DNA of 64,000 bases from a virus: positions 25,073-89,072 of IMG/VR virus record IMGVR_UViG_3300027816_000087; one strand, given 5' to 3'. The notes beneath the pieces are model-generated. The model did no database searches and was not told where the DNA came from. It worked only from the letters and a program-made list of their open reading frames with translations. The stretch's first letter is position 1; each line of letters opens with the position of its first letter. The translations under genes were made by a program, and so were the position numbers. Positions 48,645-57,113 of this stretch are shown piece by piece.

Positions 48645-49925
48645 TTAACAAGTTTTATATGTAATAGTTACAGTATCAGTAGCCTTAATTTCACAACAAG
48701 TATTTTTACTAGGATTGATTGTCCATTGAACACACTGAATACATTCATTAGTACCATTTGTAAAACACAACTCTGCTTTTACTGTAATTGGTGAAGTTAA
48801 TAACAAACCTGGACCTCCTAAATCAATATCAACCCAACCAAAATTAGAAGTACTATCTAATACACCATTTGTATTTGTAGGATAGTCAATATATCTAAAA
48901 GTTATAGGATATGAATATTCAAATCCTGTAGCGTCTATAAACGTTAATTCATTAATTCCATCTGGATTTCCAGGTTGACCACAATCATAAAATCCAACTG
49001 GAAGTGAACTTTTAGAACGGAAATTAAGTTGAAGAATTTCAGAATTATCAGAAGACCAACGTTGATAAAAATCAATTTTAATTGCATCACATGTAGGTGC
49101 ACAACAATTATCAAGAATAGATCTTACAGCAGCTCTAATGTCACAAACAGTAAGCCAAAGATTATTAATAGATTGAGCTAAGTTTTGAGGACTTACAATC
49201 CATGTACCTGCTGGTCCTACAAGTGAATTCATATTTTGAGATGAATCCGTTAATTGTTTTTGAATACCTAAATTTTCACATATTTGACCAGAGGCAATTG
49301 CTATATCTCCTGCTTCCCCAAGAGCATCTTTTATATCACAAAATTCATTCTCTAAATATTCTACTAAATCATCTAAAACTTTATCAGTTCCTGTTAAACA
49401 ACTATTTAACTCAGGAAGTGGTGTTGGTACTTGTGCTTCTAAATCTGTAACTCTTTCATCAAGACTATCAATATCTAATGTATTTTGATTGGTTTGAAAA
49501 CTTATGTCACATATTTTATCTGCTAAATTTTTAGTATAAACACTAAGAACATCATTAGATAAAGAAAAACAACTTGGATATATAAGAGTAGGTTCTATGT
49601 AAGGATCTGGAGGAGTAGGAATACCCTCTACTATTTCAGAAAGACAACAAACTTTGCTAATTAAAAGTTCAAAAATATTAGCAAGTGTTTTGCTTGGTTC
49701 TGGTGTAGTTTGACAAACCTTTACAATACAAGTTAAATCAACATCAGTAACACCAATGTTTTCTTTTAACTCACATATTTCTAAAGCTAACTTATAAGTA
49801 ACATCTGAAACAGTGTCTCCTGTACATAGATTAATACACTCAATATCAGGACCCTGCCAAATCACGCAATTAGATGATATTGGAGAACAGTTTTCTTTTG
49901 AAAGATTGGATTTAGAAGGTATCAT
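48645..49925 (-). CDS. Tail-fibre protein with Cys-containing anchor module
   Basis: The 426-residue product has near its N-terminus 'CVIWQGPDIECINLCTGDT' followed by 'KLALEICELK'. The same pattern (Cys, aromatic, Gly, Cys, GDT, helix) occurs in the 53900 and 57066 genes, so it probably acts as a shared anchor. The middle is helical ('FELLISKVCCLSEIVEG'; 'LDERVTDLE') and the end is beta-rich with paired cysteines. It is the first gene downstream of the glycosyltransferases and has its own promoter-like element. Confidence 0.6.
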   Translation of the reverse strand: MIPSKSNLSKENCSPISSNCVIWQGPDIECINLCTGDTVSDVTYKLALEICELKENIGVTDVDLTCIVKVCQTTPEPSKTLANIFELLISKVCCLSEIVEGIPTPPDPYIEPTLIYPSCFSLSNDVLSVYTKNLADKICDISFQTNQNTLDIDSLDERVTDLEAQVPTPLPELNSCLTGTDKVLDDLVEYLENEFCDIKDALGEAGDIAIASGQICENLGIQKQLTDSSQNMNSLVGPAGTWIVSPQNLAQSINNLWLTVCDIRAAVRSILDNCCAPTCDAIKIDFYQRWSSDNSEILQLNFRSKSSLPVGFYDCGQPGNPDGINELTFIDATGFEYSYPITFRYIDYPTNTNGVLDSTSNFGWVDIDLGGPGLLLTSPITVKAELCFTNGTNECIQCVQWTINPSKNTCCEIKATDTVTITYKTC

Positions 49926-49977
49926 AACTTATTGAATATCAATGATGTACGATAATAATATAAAATGTAGACAAGTT

Positions 49978-49993
49978 GTTTACAATATAATAT
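49978..49993 (-). promoter_or_regulatory. Promoter-like AT element upstream of the 426-residue fibre gene
   Basis: On the - strand the sequence reads ATATTATATTGTAAAC, matching 15 of 16 bases of the element before the abundant structural gene (61756-61771). It lies 53 bases upstream of the ATG in a 98-base gap. Confidence 0.4.
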
Positions 49994-50023
49994 ATGAAAA
50001 AATTAGCAATTTTTCAAATATAT

Positions 50024-50650
50024 TTACATATATTTCTCATAAAGTGTTTTTGCAATAACTACTTTTTCTTTAAGGGGTCTAGCCATAAAATGGTATATGA
50101 ACTGACCATCATTTGAATTAATATCGTATAACCAATATGAATTTATTTCATTCATTGGAAAAACATCCATAGGAACACCACTTTCATACATCTTTGTTAT
50201 AACAGTTTGTTCCCATGGAAAACCAAATTTTTGATGCTGCATGTCTGTATTTGATTTTTCAATACATTTTTCTAATATAGAAACAGCATCTTTACTAGCA
50301 ATAAAACAACCAGTATTTATCAAATCTCCACCATTCCACCCATTTTCTGAAAAAGCAATAGATGTTTTCATTTTATCAATTACATCTTCAATTTTTTTAT
50401 TTTGATTTATTACAACAGCATCAGCATCTAAAAAGAAAATATGTGTATAATTTTCTTTTTCCAAAAGATCTTTGGTATAAAATATCTTACTCCAAGCAGG
50501 CGCGTGTGTTTTAGTATTTATAGCATCTAAATTTAAATAATCATAATTATGTTTTTTACAATATTCTTTATTAATAGGACAAGAATATTGAGAATAATCA
50601 TGTATTTCAGGACTTGTAACCTGTAAAAAACAAATATTTACTTTATACAT
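50024..50650 (-). CDS. Glycosyltransferase (GT34-like GT-A fold)
   Basis: The 208-residue product resembles galactosyl/mannosyl transferases of the GMA12/MNN10 type. 'PAWSKIFYTKDLL' is followed by the nucleotide-sugar and metal-binding DxD motif D75-A-D77 in 'IFFLDADAVV', and later 'LINTGCFIASKDA' and 'FPWEQTVI'. It overlaps the upstream glycosyltransferase by 13 bases, so the two are probably translated together. Its position inside the Thr-rich fibre cluster suggests virion glycoproteins as acceptor, which is inference; host envelope glycan is the alternative. Confidence 0.75.
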   Translation of the reverse strand: MYKVNICFLQVTSPEIHDYSQYSCPINKEYCKKHNYDYLNLDAINTKTHAPAWSKIFYTKDLLEKENYTHIFFLDADAVVINQNKKIEDVIDKMKTSIAFSENGWNGGDLINTGCFIASKDAVSILEKCIEKSNTDMQHQKFGFPWEQTVITKMYESGVPMDVFPMNEINSYWLYDINSNDGQFIYHFMARPLKEKVVIAKTLYEKYM

Positions 50651-51558
50651 GATTTTTTACCTGTTTCTAGTAATTGCTCTGTATATTTATAAGAACAAAA
50701 TTTATTGCTTACATTCTCTAATTTCACCTCATCATATGGAAGTTTATTAATATACGCTGCTTTAAAGAATAAATCTTTCCTATCTTCTGTTACACCTGCA
50801 TTGTGAAATATTGAACATTGTTCCCATCTATGTACAAAACATGTAGCCCAACAAAAATCTAATCTTTTATCTACTTTTGTTGTATGTCCAAATTTCCATG
50901 CGTTCCACAATAAAGACCACATTCCAGCTGTCCATTTTTGTATAGGGTGTCCTTCTCCTTTATAATTAGGTTCTTGTTCGCAAAAATGTTTATATAGCTT
51001 TATAGAGTCTTTCTCCACCTTATCCCAATATTCATAAGTGGTGTTTTTTACAATATGTTGAGCGCCACCAGAATCTGCATTTCTTTCTTTAGGAATAGCA
51101 GGATCTATTTCCATTACACGACACATATCTAAGTATACATCTTCACCTTTCGTTAAAATATACTGCGTACCTATATACCCCACTGTGTCACTTAAATACC
51201 AAGTGTCCCCTTTTTCCATATCGCTAAAATCAATAGGACGTGTAAGTATAATATCACAATCATGAAGAAATAAAGCTTCTTTTTCAAGTTCAGGATGTGC
51301 TTGAATATGTTGCTTCATCATATTAAAATAAATAGAAGGAATATAAAACTGCGTACTTCTTGTATCCTTATAAAAGAAAAAACATACATCACTATAATGC
51401 ATTTGTAGTTTTTTCCATGTTTTTGGAACTACATCATAATATGCACATAGAATATGTATGTCATTAGGATTAACACCATTTTTAATAAAGTTGTTAATCA
51501 TCACTTCAACCTGCCACGTATAGTATGGAATAGCAGGTTGCGCACATACAAATTTCAT
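50638..51558 (-). CDS. Glycosyltransferase-like protein (GT-A, DxD)
   Basis: The 306-residue product starts 'MKFVCAQPAIPYYTWQVEV', with a typical first Rossmann strand ('DIHILCAYYD'). It has the DxD motif D100-C-D102 in 'ALFLHDCDIIL', then 'NADSGGAQHIV', 'WTAGMWSLLWNAWKFG' and a late 'FVHRWEQCSIFHNAG'. The last His could serve as third metal ligand. The layout fits GT-A enzymes related to peptide-linked arabinosyl/galactosyl transferases. The gene leads the two-gene glycosyltransferase pair within the fibre cluster. Confidence 0.65.
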   Translation of the reverse strand: MKFVCAQPAIPYYTWQVEVMINNFIKNGVNPNDIHILCAYYDVVPKTWKKLQMHYSDVCFFFYKDTRSTQFYIPSIYFNMMKQHIQAHPELEKEALFLHDCDIILTRPIDFSDMEKGDTWYLSDTVGYIGTQYILTKGEDVYLDMCRVMEIDPAIPKERNADSGGAQHIVKNTTYEYWDKVEKDSIKLYKHFCEQEPNYKGEGHPIQKWTAGMWSLLWNAWKFGHTTKVDKRLDFCWATCFVHRWEQCSIFHNAGVTEDRKDLFFKAAYINKLPYDEVKLENVSNKFCSYKYTEQLLETGKKSCIK

Positions 51559-51592
51559 AAATGTTGGTTTTTATAATATATAAAGTTAATAA

Positions 51593-52642
51593 TTATGATA
51601 TACATGCATCATATCCTATAATTTCATAGTTATTTCCACCAATAGTAACTACTTGAGGACTTGATGTAATAGTAACTCCCCCTACTACAAGACTTTTCAA
51701 ATTTAATGATAATGATCCACTCACCCAAGAATTTATTAAATCAAATGTTGTAGATGGAGAACCTGCTGTTAACGTAAACGAAGATACATTAAAATCAGGA
51801 CCATTTGTTGGTAAATTACAAGACATATTTGCATGTTGAGAAACAACTCCTGTAAATGATATATTAGAAAGCGTTGTTCCACTTAAAACATCAACTTGAA
51901 GATAAATAAATGGATCACCAAATTCAAATTTAATTTCAATTACAGCTTGAATAGGTTGATTTGATGTAGTTGTTGTAGTAGAACAATTTTCTAAAACAAC
52001 ACTACTTAAATACCCATCTTGACCAATTGTTGGTACAGGTGTCCAAATAGGAAAATTTATACCATCTGAAATAGGATATTGAGCTGTTGAATTTAATGTT
52101 TGCAGTATACCTCCCTGAGAAATACATTCATTAACCCATTGTGTTCCATTATAATAAACTCTACGTAATGGAGAATTAGATAAAATATATTGAGGTCTGC
52201 CATTTATTTGTGGAGCATTTCCAGCTGTAGGAAGTTGTAAATTATCAAAACAAAGTGAATTTCCAATACACTCGTATGATATAGAAAAACAAATATTAGG
52301 AGAAATAGTAGTAGTACTAGTAGTAGATGTACTAGTACTAGTAGTAGATGTACTAGTAGTAGTAGTAGTAGTGGTGGTTGTTGTTGTAGTGGTACTAGTA
52401 GTAGTAGTAGTAGTAGGTAATATATATGTTGCTATATTATCTAGTTCGCAACAATCATTGCATAATAGACCTGTAGATTCAATAAAAATATTTTGTGAAT
52501 TAGGATTTATAGTTAATACTACACCATCTAATAATTGTTGTTTTGTTACCTCAGAAGGAGATACTAAACCAAAATCATCTTTAACTAAAAATGTTGGTCC
52601 TAAACCACTACCTAAAGAATTTATTTGAAAAAATATTTGCAT
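51593..52642 (-). CDS. Tail-fibre protein with a long Thr/Ser stalk
   Basis: The 349-residue product begins 'MQIFFQINSLGSGLGPTF' and ends its N-terminal domain with a 'DCCELDNIATYILP' segment. An uninterrupted Thr/Ser tract of about 40 residues then ends in 'STTTISPN'. Two beta-rich domains follow. The shape (base, stiff O-glycosylatable stalk, distal domains) suggests a host-recognition fibre. The stalk is encoded by ACT/ACA/AGT triplets, a microsatellite able to change length by slippage. The glycosyltransferase pair lies directly downstream. Confidence 0.6.
   Translation of the reverse strand: MQIFFQINSLGSGLGPTFLVKDDFGLVSPSEVTKQQLLDGVVLTINPNSQNIFIESTGLLCNDCCELDNIATYILPTTTTTTSTTTTTTTTTTTTTSTSTTSTSTSTTSTTTISPNICFSISYECIGNSLCFDNLQLPTAGNAPQINGRPQYILSNSPLRRVYYNGTQWVNECISQGGILQTLNSTAQYPISDGINFPIWTPVPTIGQDGYLSSVVLENCSTTTTTSNQPIQAVIEIKFEFGDPFIYLQVDVLSGTTLSNISFTGVVSQHANMSCNLPTNGPDFNVSSFTLTAGSPSTTFDLINSWVSGSLSLNLKSLVVGGVTITSSPQVVTIGGNNYEIIGYDACIS
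52306..52416. repeat. Triplet microsatellite (ACT-type) encoding a poly-Thr/Ser stalk
   Basis: On the + strand the tract is runs of TAG/TGG/TTG triplets; on the - strand it codes for Thr and Ser only. Interruptions keep the reading frame. Tracts of the same type occur in at least six neighbouring genes. Confidence 0.85.
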
Positions 52643-52656
52643 TATACATTATATTA

Positions 52657-52908
52657 TTAACAACAGTCACCTGTCACTTTGTGAAATAAAGATGATAGAG
52701 TATCTAATAAATTATTATTATATATCAGTAAACACTCTGATTGTATATTATGTACAACACATTGTAAATCAATAATTTGTTCACAATTATTAACATCACA
52801 AGAAACTGAAATTGTTGTTGTGCTAGTAGTGGTGGTTGTTTTTTTACAACCACATGGTGTGCTACAGCAAGAGTTACAACAACTATATGTATTTGTAGGA
52901 CAATTCAT
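52657..52908 (-). CDS. Small Cys/Thr-rich fibre-associated protein
   Basis: The 83-residue product has eight Cys in its first 25 residues, then a short Thr stalk ('KKTTTTTSTTTISV') and a helical C-terminus with more Cys. It overlaps the upstream fibre gene stop by one base. It looks like a minimal version of its neighbours: Cys knob, stalk, short domain. Confidence 0.55.
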   Translation of the reverse strand: MNCPTNTYSCCNSCCSTPCGCKKTTTTTSTTTISVSCDVNNCEQIIDLQCVVHNIQSECLLIYNNNLLDTLSSLFHKVTGDCC

Positions 52909-53900
52909 TAATTAACTATTGTAGTGGTAGTAGTTGTTGGACAAGTACCAGCTTTTGTTTTAAAAGTAACAAATGGATCTAAAGGAGCAGTTATTATCCA
53001 ATTTATATAATCTGTCGTTTCTAAATTTTCTTCTAGTGTATACCCAACTGGATCACCATTGCTAGCAGTAAGCTCATATTTACCTGTAAATATATTCCAT
53101 TCTATTTTAAAAACTTCACGTGGCGTAACAATACATCCTATATATGAATGTTTTAGTACTAAAGGTTGAGATGGAAGACTTGCAATAGTATCATATTGTG
53201 ACTTGATTGTAACTTGAGAAGAATCATCTTTAGTAGTATATAATACACATAATTCTTCAGGACAACACTCTCTTGTTGTAACAAGTATAGAATCAACACC
53301 ATACATTGTCCAAGAAAGTTCAGGTTGTGTTAATATGTCTCCTTTTAATGGAGCAATAGGATGTTCACTATCTGATTCTAAATATGCTAAAGGAAACGCA
53401 AGATAAGTTGCTAAATATAATTCCCATCTTTCATCTACAATAGACCATCTAATAGTATAATCAATTGAGTTATAAGTAAATGAATAGCTTTCTTTACCAT
53501 TTACAAAAGCACCCGATATTATTTCTTGTACAGTAAAATTACAATTATTTTCTTGATATAATGTAAAACATAGATTGTTTTGAGGTATAGTAGTTGTAGA
53601 TGTTGTTGTAGATGTAGAAGTTGTTGTTGTAATAAAATCTATAATAGCACTTCCGTACTGACAACTACAATTATCAGGAGTTATTTTAGCTATTATCTTA
53701 TCAATAATATCTTTTATTGTATCTCCTTTTTTCACTCCATAACACTCATTATCTTCTCCATCATATATAATACATTCAGAAGCATAAATGTCACTACATA
53801 TAGTAATACATGGTTGCTCTGCTACAGGACTACATGTAGTAGTAGTTGTGCAGTTGCAATCGCAAACATCTAAACAATTATTACATTTATTACAAGACAT
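52908..53900 (-). CDS. Tail-fibre protein with anchor module and Thr stalks
   Basis: An ATG at 53900 is the preferred start, giving 330 residues. The longer frame from 53939 would overlap the upstream gene by 29 bases, while this one leaves a 10-base gap and begins with 'MSCNKCNNCLDVCDCNC', similar to its neighbours. A short Thr tract follows, then the anchor module 'ECIIYDGEDNECYGV' plus 'KKGDTIKDIIDKIIAKI', a second Thr/Ser stalk ('TSTSTTTSTTTIPQ') and a beta-rich receptor-type region. It ends in another Thr tail. Confidence 0.6.
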   Translation of the reverse strand: MSCNKCNNCLDVCDCNCTTTTTCSPVAEQPCITICSDIYASECIIYDGEDNECYGVKKGDTIKDIIDKIIAKITPDNCSCQYGSAIIDFITTTTSTSTTTSTTTIPQNNLCFTLYQENNCNFTVQEIISGAFVNGKESYSFTYNSIDYTIRWSIVDERWELYLATYLAFPLAYLESDSEHPIAPLKGDILTQPELSWTMYGVDSILVTTRECCPEELCVLYTTKDDSSQVTIKSQYDTIASLPSQPLVLKHSYIGCIVTPREVFKIEWNIFTGKYELTASNGDPVGYTLEENLETTDYINWIITAPLDPFVTFKTKAGTCPTTTTTTIVN

Positions 53901-53910
53901 TGAAAAATAT

Positions 53911-54501
53911 TTATGCAACTGGATAATAGGTATCCACATAAGTTTCTAAACTACCTACAAATGTTCCATTTGGTCTACATGATACAACAAGTCCTTGTTC
54001 TAATATTTCTAGCATGTATTCTTCAGCAACAAGAGGAGTTTTTGTTTTTAATATTTCTACAAGTTCACAAAATCCAAAATTTTGATTAATTGTATTATAT
54101 TCAAAAAGACCTGTAGCAGAACCTGAAATATAAAACCATTCTTTTAATGCTGTTGAGTTTGTATGTTCAAGTAATTCATTGATACACTTTGCTGTTGTAT
54201 TTGTATTACAACATACTCTATATAAAATAGTATCATTAATTAAAACATCTGCCTTAGAATAAAGATTTACACAACATTGATCAAAATTAAATCCTATATT
54301 TGCATCATAATCAGTAATAAGTGACACATCACCAAACAATAAATACTCTTGAGAACAATAATCAGGACAACACATGTTTATTGTATTAGGAAAAATATGT
54401 CCAGCTTTAAATACATTATATGGTGTTAAACCAGGATCTGTAGATAATTGATAATCTACATATTCAATAAAATATTCTATAGGACTTGAGCAGCAACTCA
54501 T
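53911..54501 (-). CDS. Cys-rich paralogue 4 of the fibre cluster
   Basis: The 196-residue product is the shortest of four adjacent paralogues. It keeps the 'CCPDCCSQEYLL' cluster, the internal 'CCVNLYSKAD' and 'CCNTNTTAKCINELLEH' segments and the final 'ILEQGLVVSC' plus 'VGSLETYVDTYY'. It lacks part of the first unit that the other copies have. It overlaps its upstream paralogue by four bases. Confidence 0.55.
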   Translation of the reverse strand: MSCCSSPIEYFIEYVDYQLSTDPGLTPYNVFKAGHIFPNTINMCCPDYCSQEYLLFGDVSLITDYDANIGFNFDQCCVNLYSKADVLINDTILYRVCCNTNTTAKCINELLEHTNSTALKEWFYISGSATGLFEYNTINQNFGFCELVEILKTKTPLVAEEYMLEILEQGLVVSCRPNGTFVGSLETYVDTYYPVA

Positions 54502-55229
54502 GATTCAATATATTTTAAAAATGTTTCAACTGAAGAAATAAACATTCTACCACCTGTACAATCTATAACAATACCTTTGCCAAGTATAGTAATAAACTCT
54601 TCTACAAAACATTGTAGCCCAAAATAATCTTTCATGTTTTCAAATATTCTACATACTTGAGTTTCACTATTTATTGATCCTTGTTCTACAATACCTATAT
54701 CCAATAGTGCTGTATAAAGATTTAATAAACTAAATATGCCCAAATCAGATTCTACTTCGCAATTATTTTGAACAAAATAATCAAAAATAGAATCGGCACA
54801 CTCTGTAAAATTATTACAGCAATTTGTTTTATAAAAGTCAGATGCAGGTGATGATAATGTTGCAAAGTAACTACCATAAAGATTAATACAACATACAGTA
54901 TCTGAATCACTTGATAAATTAGCTTCAAGTGGTGGAGATATTCCAAAAATTGCTTCAATAAAGATTTCATAGGTTTCTTTAGATGCAAATATATATCTAC
55001 AATCAGGGCAGCATGTTCCACAGCTATTTAATACAAAACCATTGTCTAGAACTTCTACTAACCCTTCTAATTTTGTTAAACCATTAACCTCAGAAACTTG
55101 TGTAGCTATTTCAAATAACTGATCAATTGGATTAATACACGGAATTGTTGTTGTTGTAGTACATTCTACAAAACAACAATCTGTCGTTGTACTTGTACAA
55201 GAATTTGTATTTATATTATTTTCTAACAT
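54498..55229 (-). CDS. Cys-rich paralogue 3 of the fibre cluster
   Basis: The 243-residue product starts with Cys/Thr-rich sequence ('CTSTTTDCCFVECTTTTTIPC') and then repeats the family unit: 'VLDNGFVLNSCGTCCPDC', 'CCINLYGSYFATL', 'CCNNFTECADSIFDYF', 'LLDIGIVEQGSI' and a last 'ILGKGIVIDC' with 'ISSVETFLKYIES'. It is presumably a disulfide- or zinc-stabilised extracellular virion protein. Function is unknown. Confidence 0.55.
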   Translation of the reverse strand: MLENNINTNSCTSTTTDCCFVECTTTTTIPCINPIDQLFEIATQVSEVNGLTKLEGLVEVLDNGFVLNSCGTCCPDCRYIFASKETYEIFIEAIFGISPPLEANLSSDSDTVCCINLYGSYFATLSSPASDFYKTNCCNNFTECADSIFDYFVQNNCEVESDLGIFSLLNLYTALLDIGIVEQGSINSETQVCRIFENMKDYFGLQCFVEEFITILGKGIVIDCTGGRMFISSVETFLKYIES

Positions 55230-55240
55230 TTTATATAATA

Positions 55241-55915
55241 TTATCCAACTGCTTCTGCGTATTGAATATAGGTTGCTATAGAACTAATAATTATACCATT
55301 TTCTCCACATTCTACAATAATACCAGTAGTTAGTAAACGATCTAAAAATTCTGTTTTGCTTTCTCCAATATTTAAATTACAATATTTTTTAAAAAATTCA
55401 GATATGTAACATAACCCTGATGTACTTTCATTAGTGCATTTATCATAAAATGCTCCATATTCAATTATACCCTTATCTAAAAGTCTATCTAAAACATTAG
55501 TAGAACCTTCTGGTTTATTTAACCAACAATATAATTTATTAAAACAATCTTGAAATTGTGTATCACAACAATTATTTGGAATATTATTTGGTGGTACAGA
55601 AGATACAACTTCACGATATTTTAACCAAGCTTCATTAGATCCAAACAAATTTAAACAACACTCTGCATCAAAACCAAAAAATTCAAGATATTGTAAAAAA
55701 CTTTCTACCTCTGTTAAAACATAAATTCCACAATCTGAGCAACAAATATTACAATTTTGAATAAATAATCCTTGATCTAAAATTGTAATTAATGCTTCTG
55801 AAAATGAAACTTTATTTTCTAAACCAAGTGTAGCCTTGTAAGCATTCTCAAAAAGATATTCTAGAGGATGTTTACAAGGTACACATGGTTCTATAACTGG
55901 TGTTGAACACTGCAT
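55241..55915 (-). CDS. Cys-rich paralogue 2 of the fibre cluster
   Basis: The 224-residue product repeats the same order as its neighbours: 'HPLEYLFENAYKATLG', 'ILDQGLFIQNCNICCSDC', 'EVESFLQYLEF', 'CCLNLFGSNEAWLKY', 'CCDTQFQDCFNKLYCW', 'LLDKGIIEYGAF', then 'LLTTGIIVEC' and 'ISSIATYIQYAEAV'. Conserved Cys pairs in every copy imply a shared fold. It probably arose by tandem duplication. Confidence 0.55.
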   Translation of the reverse strand: MQCSTPVIEPCVPCKHPLEYLFENAYKATLGLENKVSFSEALITILDQGLFIQNCNICCSDCGIYVLTEVESFLQYLEFFGFDAECCLNLFGSNEAWLKYREVVSSVPPNNIPNNCCDTQFQDCFNKLYCWLNKPEGSTNVLDRLLDKGIIEYGAFYDKCTNESTSGLCYISEFFKKYCNLNIGESKTEFLDRLLTTGIIVECGENGIIISSIATYIQYAEAVG

Positions 55916-55940
55916 TGTGTTTTATTCTTTAATGTATTTA

Positions 55941-56702
55941 TTATACAGTAGTAGTAGTGGTAGTTGTAGTATTTGAAATTGCTGGAACTGGATTAAATGC
56001 ATTAATAGCTTCTCCGTATTTTAACCAAGTTTCAGTGGATGCAATATGTGTTTCTCCTTCAAAACAAGATATTGTTATTCCTTTATCTAAAAGAATATCA
56101 ATAAGTTGAGCTCTTGAACCTGCTAAAGAAATATTCTCATATCTCTCTAAAAGATCAACTAATTTACAAATACTACTAGATACAGCACCTGTGCAATTAT
56201 TTTGTATTGCACCGTATTCAACAATTCCTTTGTCTATGATTCTATCAATTGAGTCTTGTGAATTTCTTGCTGTTTCTGTAAACCAACATATTAATTCATC
56301 TTTACATTCATTAAATCCATTACAACACTCTATAATAGAATATCCAGATTGGTTACCAGCTTCTGCAAATTCAGCTAATTTTAAAAATGTTTCTGTTGAA
56401 GTAAACGTATTAGTGCAACAAGCACCAGGTTGATCATAAAAATCTGGCCAATTTACTATAGCTTCTATTAATTTCAAAAATGTTTCAACACTAGAGAAAG
56501 AATAAACACCATCGCAATCTGGACAGCATAATTTACATGATGGAATACTTATTCCTTTATCTAATAGTCTATCAATTGCTTCATCAAAACCTGTTCTATT
56601 ATTGGTACCAGTTGTTGTAACATAAGCTAATTCAAATAGATATTCAAAAGGATGAATACATGGAACACATGCAGTTGTAGGGGGAGGGGTAGCGCAAAGC
56701 AT
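55941..56702 (-). CDS. Cys-rich paralogue 1 of the fibre cluster
   Basis: The 253-residue product shows the internal repeat most clearly. 'LLDKGISIPSCKLCCPDC' plus 'SSVETFLKLIEAI' recurs as 'CCTNTFTSTETFLKLAEF', and again near the end as 'LLDKGITISC' plus 'ASTETWLKYGEAI'. A Thr tail ('TTTTTTTTV') closes the protein. It lies just downstream of a short anchor-module gene. It is probably an exposed virion protein; function is unknown. Confidence 0.6.
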   Translation of the reverse strand: MLCATPPPTTACVPCIHPFEYLFELAYVTTTGTNNRTGFDEAIDRLLDKGISIPSCKLCCPDCDGVYSFSSVETFLKLIEAIVNWPDFYDQPGACCTNTFTSTETFLKLAEFAEAGNQSGYSIIECCNGFNECKDELICWFTETARNSQDSIDRIIDKGIVEYGAIQNNCTGAVSSSICKLVDLLERYENISLAGSRAQLIDILLDKGITISCFEGETHIASTETWLKYGEAINAFNPVPAISNTTTTTTTTV

Positions 56703-56733
56703 AATTTTAAGTTTTAAGTTTTATAAAAAGTTT

Positions 56734-57066
56734 TTAAGGACAATCGTCACATATTTTAAATAATGTTGTTGTAGTGGTTGTAGGTGCTATTGTAGTAGTT
56801 GGAGCTATTGTTGTTGTACTTGTTGTTGTGCTTGTAGATGTTGTTGTTGTACAACCACCATAAATAACATCTAATAGTTTATTAATAACAACAGTTAAAT
56901 TATCACCAGATTCAACACCATAACACTCTAAGCAATCACCTGTATATATTACACAACTGCTGTAATAAACCTCTTGACATCCTGTACCTACACATGAAAC
57001 ACAAGGTGCTCCAGGAATTACATAAGATGAACATTTTTCACAAGTATTATTACAGCTATTTTTCAT
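56734..57066 (-). CDS. Short anchor-module protein with Thr tail
   Basis: The 110-residue product consists of a Cys-rich start ('CNNTCEKC', 'CVSCVGTGC'), the anchor module 'SCVIYTGDCLECYGV' plus 'ESGDNLTVVINKLLDVI', and a Thr/Ser/Ala-Pro stalk ending 'LFKICDDCP'. It has no distal domain, so it resembles a fibre base whose head is missing or is supplied by the next gene. Confidence 0.6.
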   Translation of the reverse strand: MKNSCNNTCEKCSSYVIPGAPCVSCVGTGCQEVYYSSCVIYTGDCLECYGVESGDNLTVVINKLLDVIYGGCTTTTSTSTTTSTTTIAPTTTIAPTTTTTTLFKICDDCP

Positions 57067-57075
57067 TTAGAATAC

Positions 57076-57088
57076 ACAATATAATTTA
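57076..57088 (-). promoter_or_regulatory. Possible promoter-like element
   Basis: On the - strand TAAATTATATTGT matches 12 of 13 bases of the element at 49978-49993, but it lies only 10 bases before the ATG of the 110-residue gene. Low confidence. Confidence 0.2.
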
Positions 57089-57113
57089 CACAATTTTATT
57101 TACTTTTCAAAGT

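Noticed and set aside
52306-52416. Regular short repeats that could be mistaken for a CRISPR array
   Set aside because: The period is three bases, in frame with a Thr/Ser stalk; there are no 23-50 base repeats with unique spacers.
52908-53939. Longer start for the 330-residue fibre protein (13 extra residues)
   Set aside because: The extra residues do not resemble the Cys-rich start seen in the neighbouring genes, and they would overlap the upstream gene by 29 bases.
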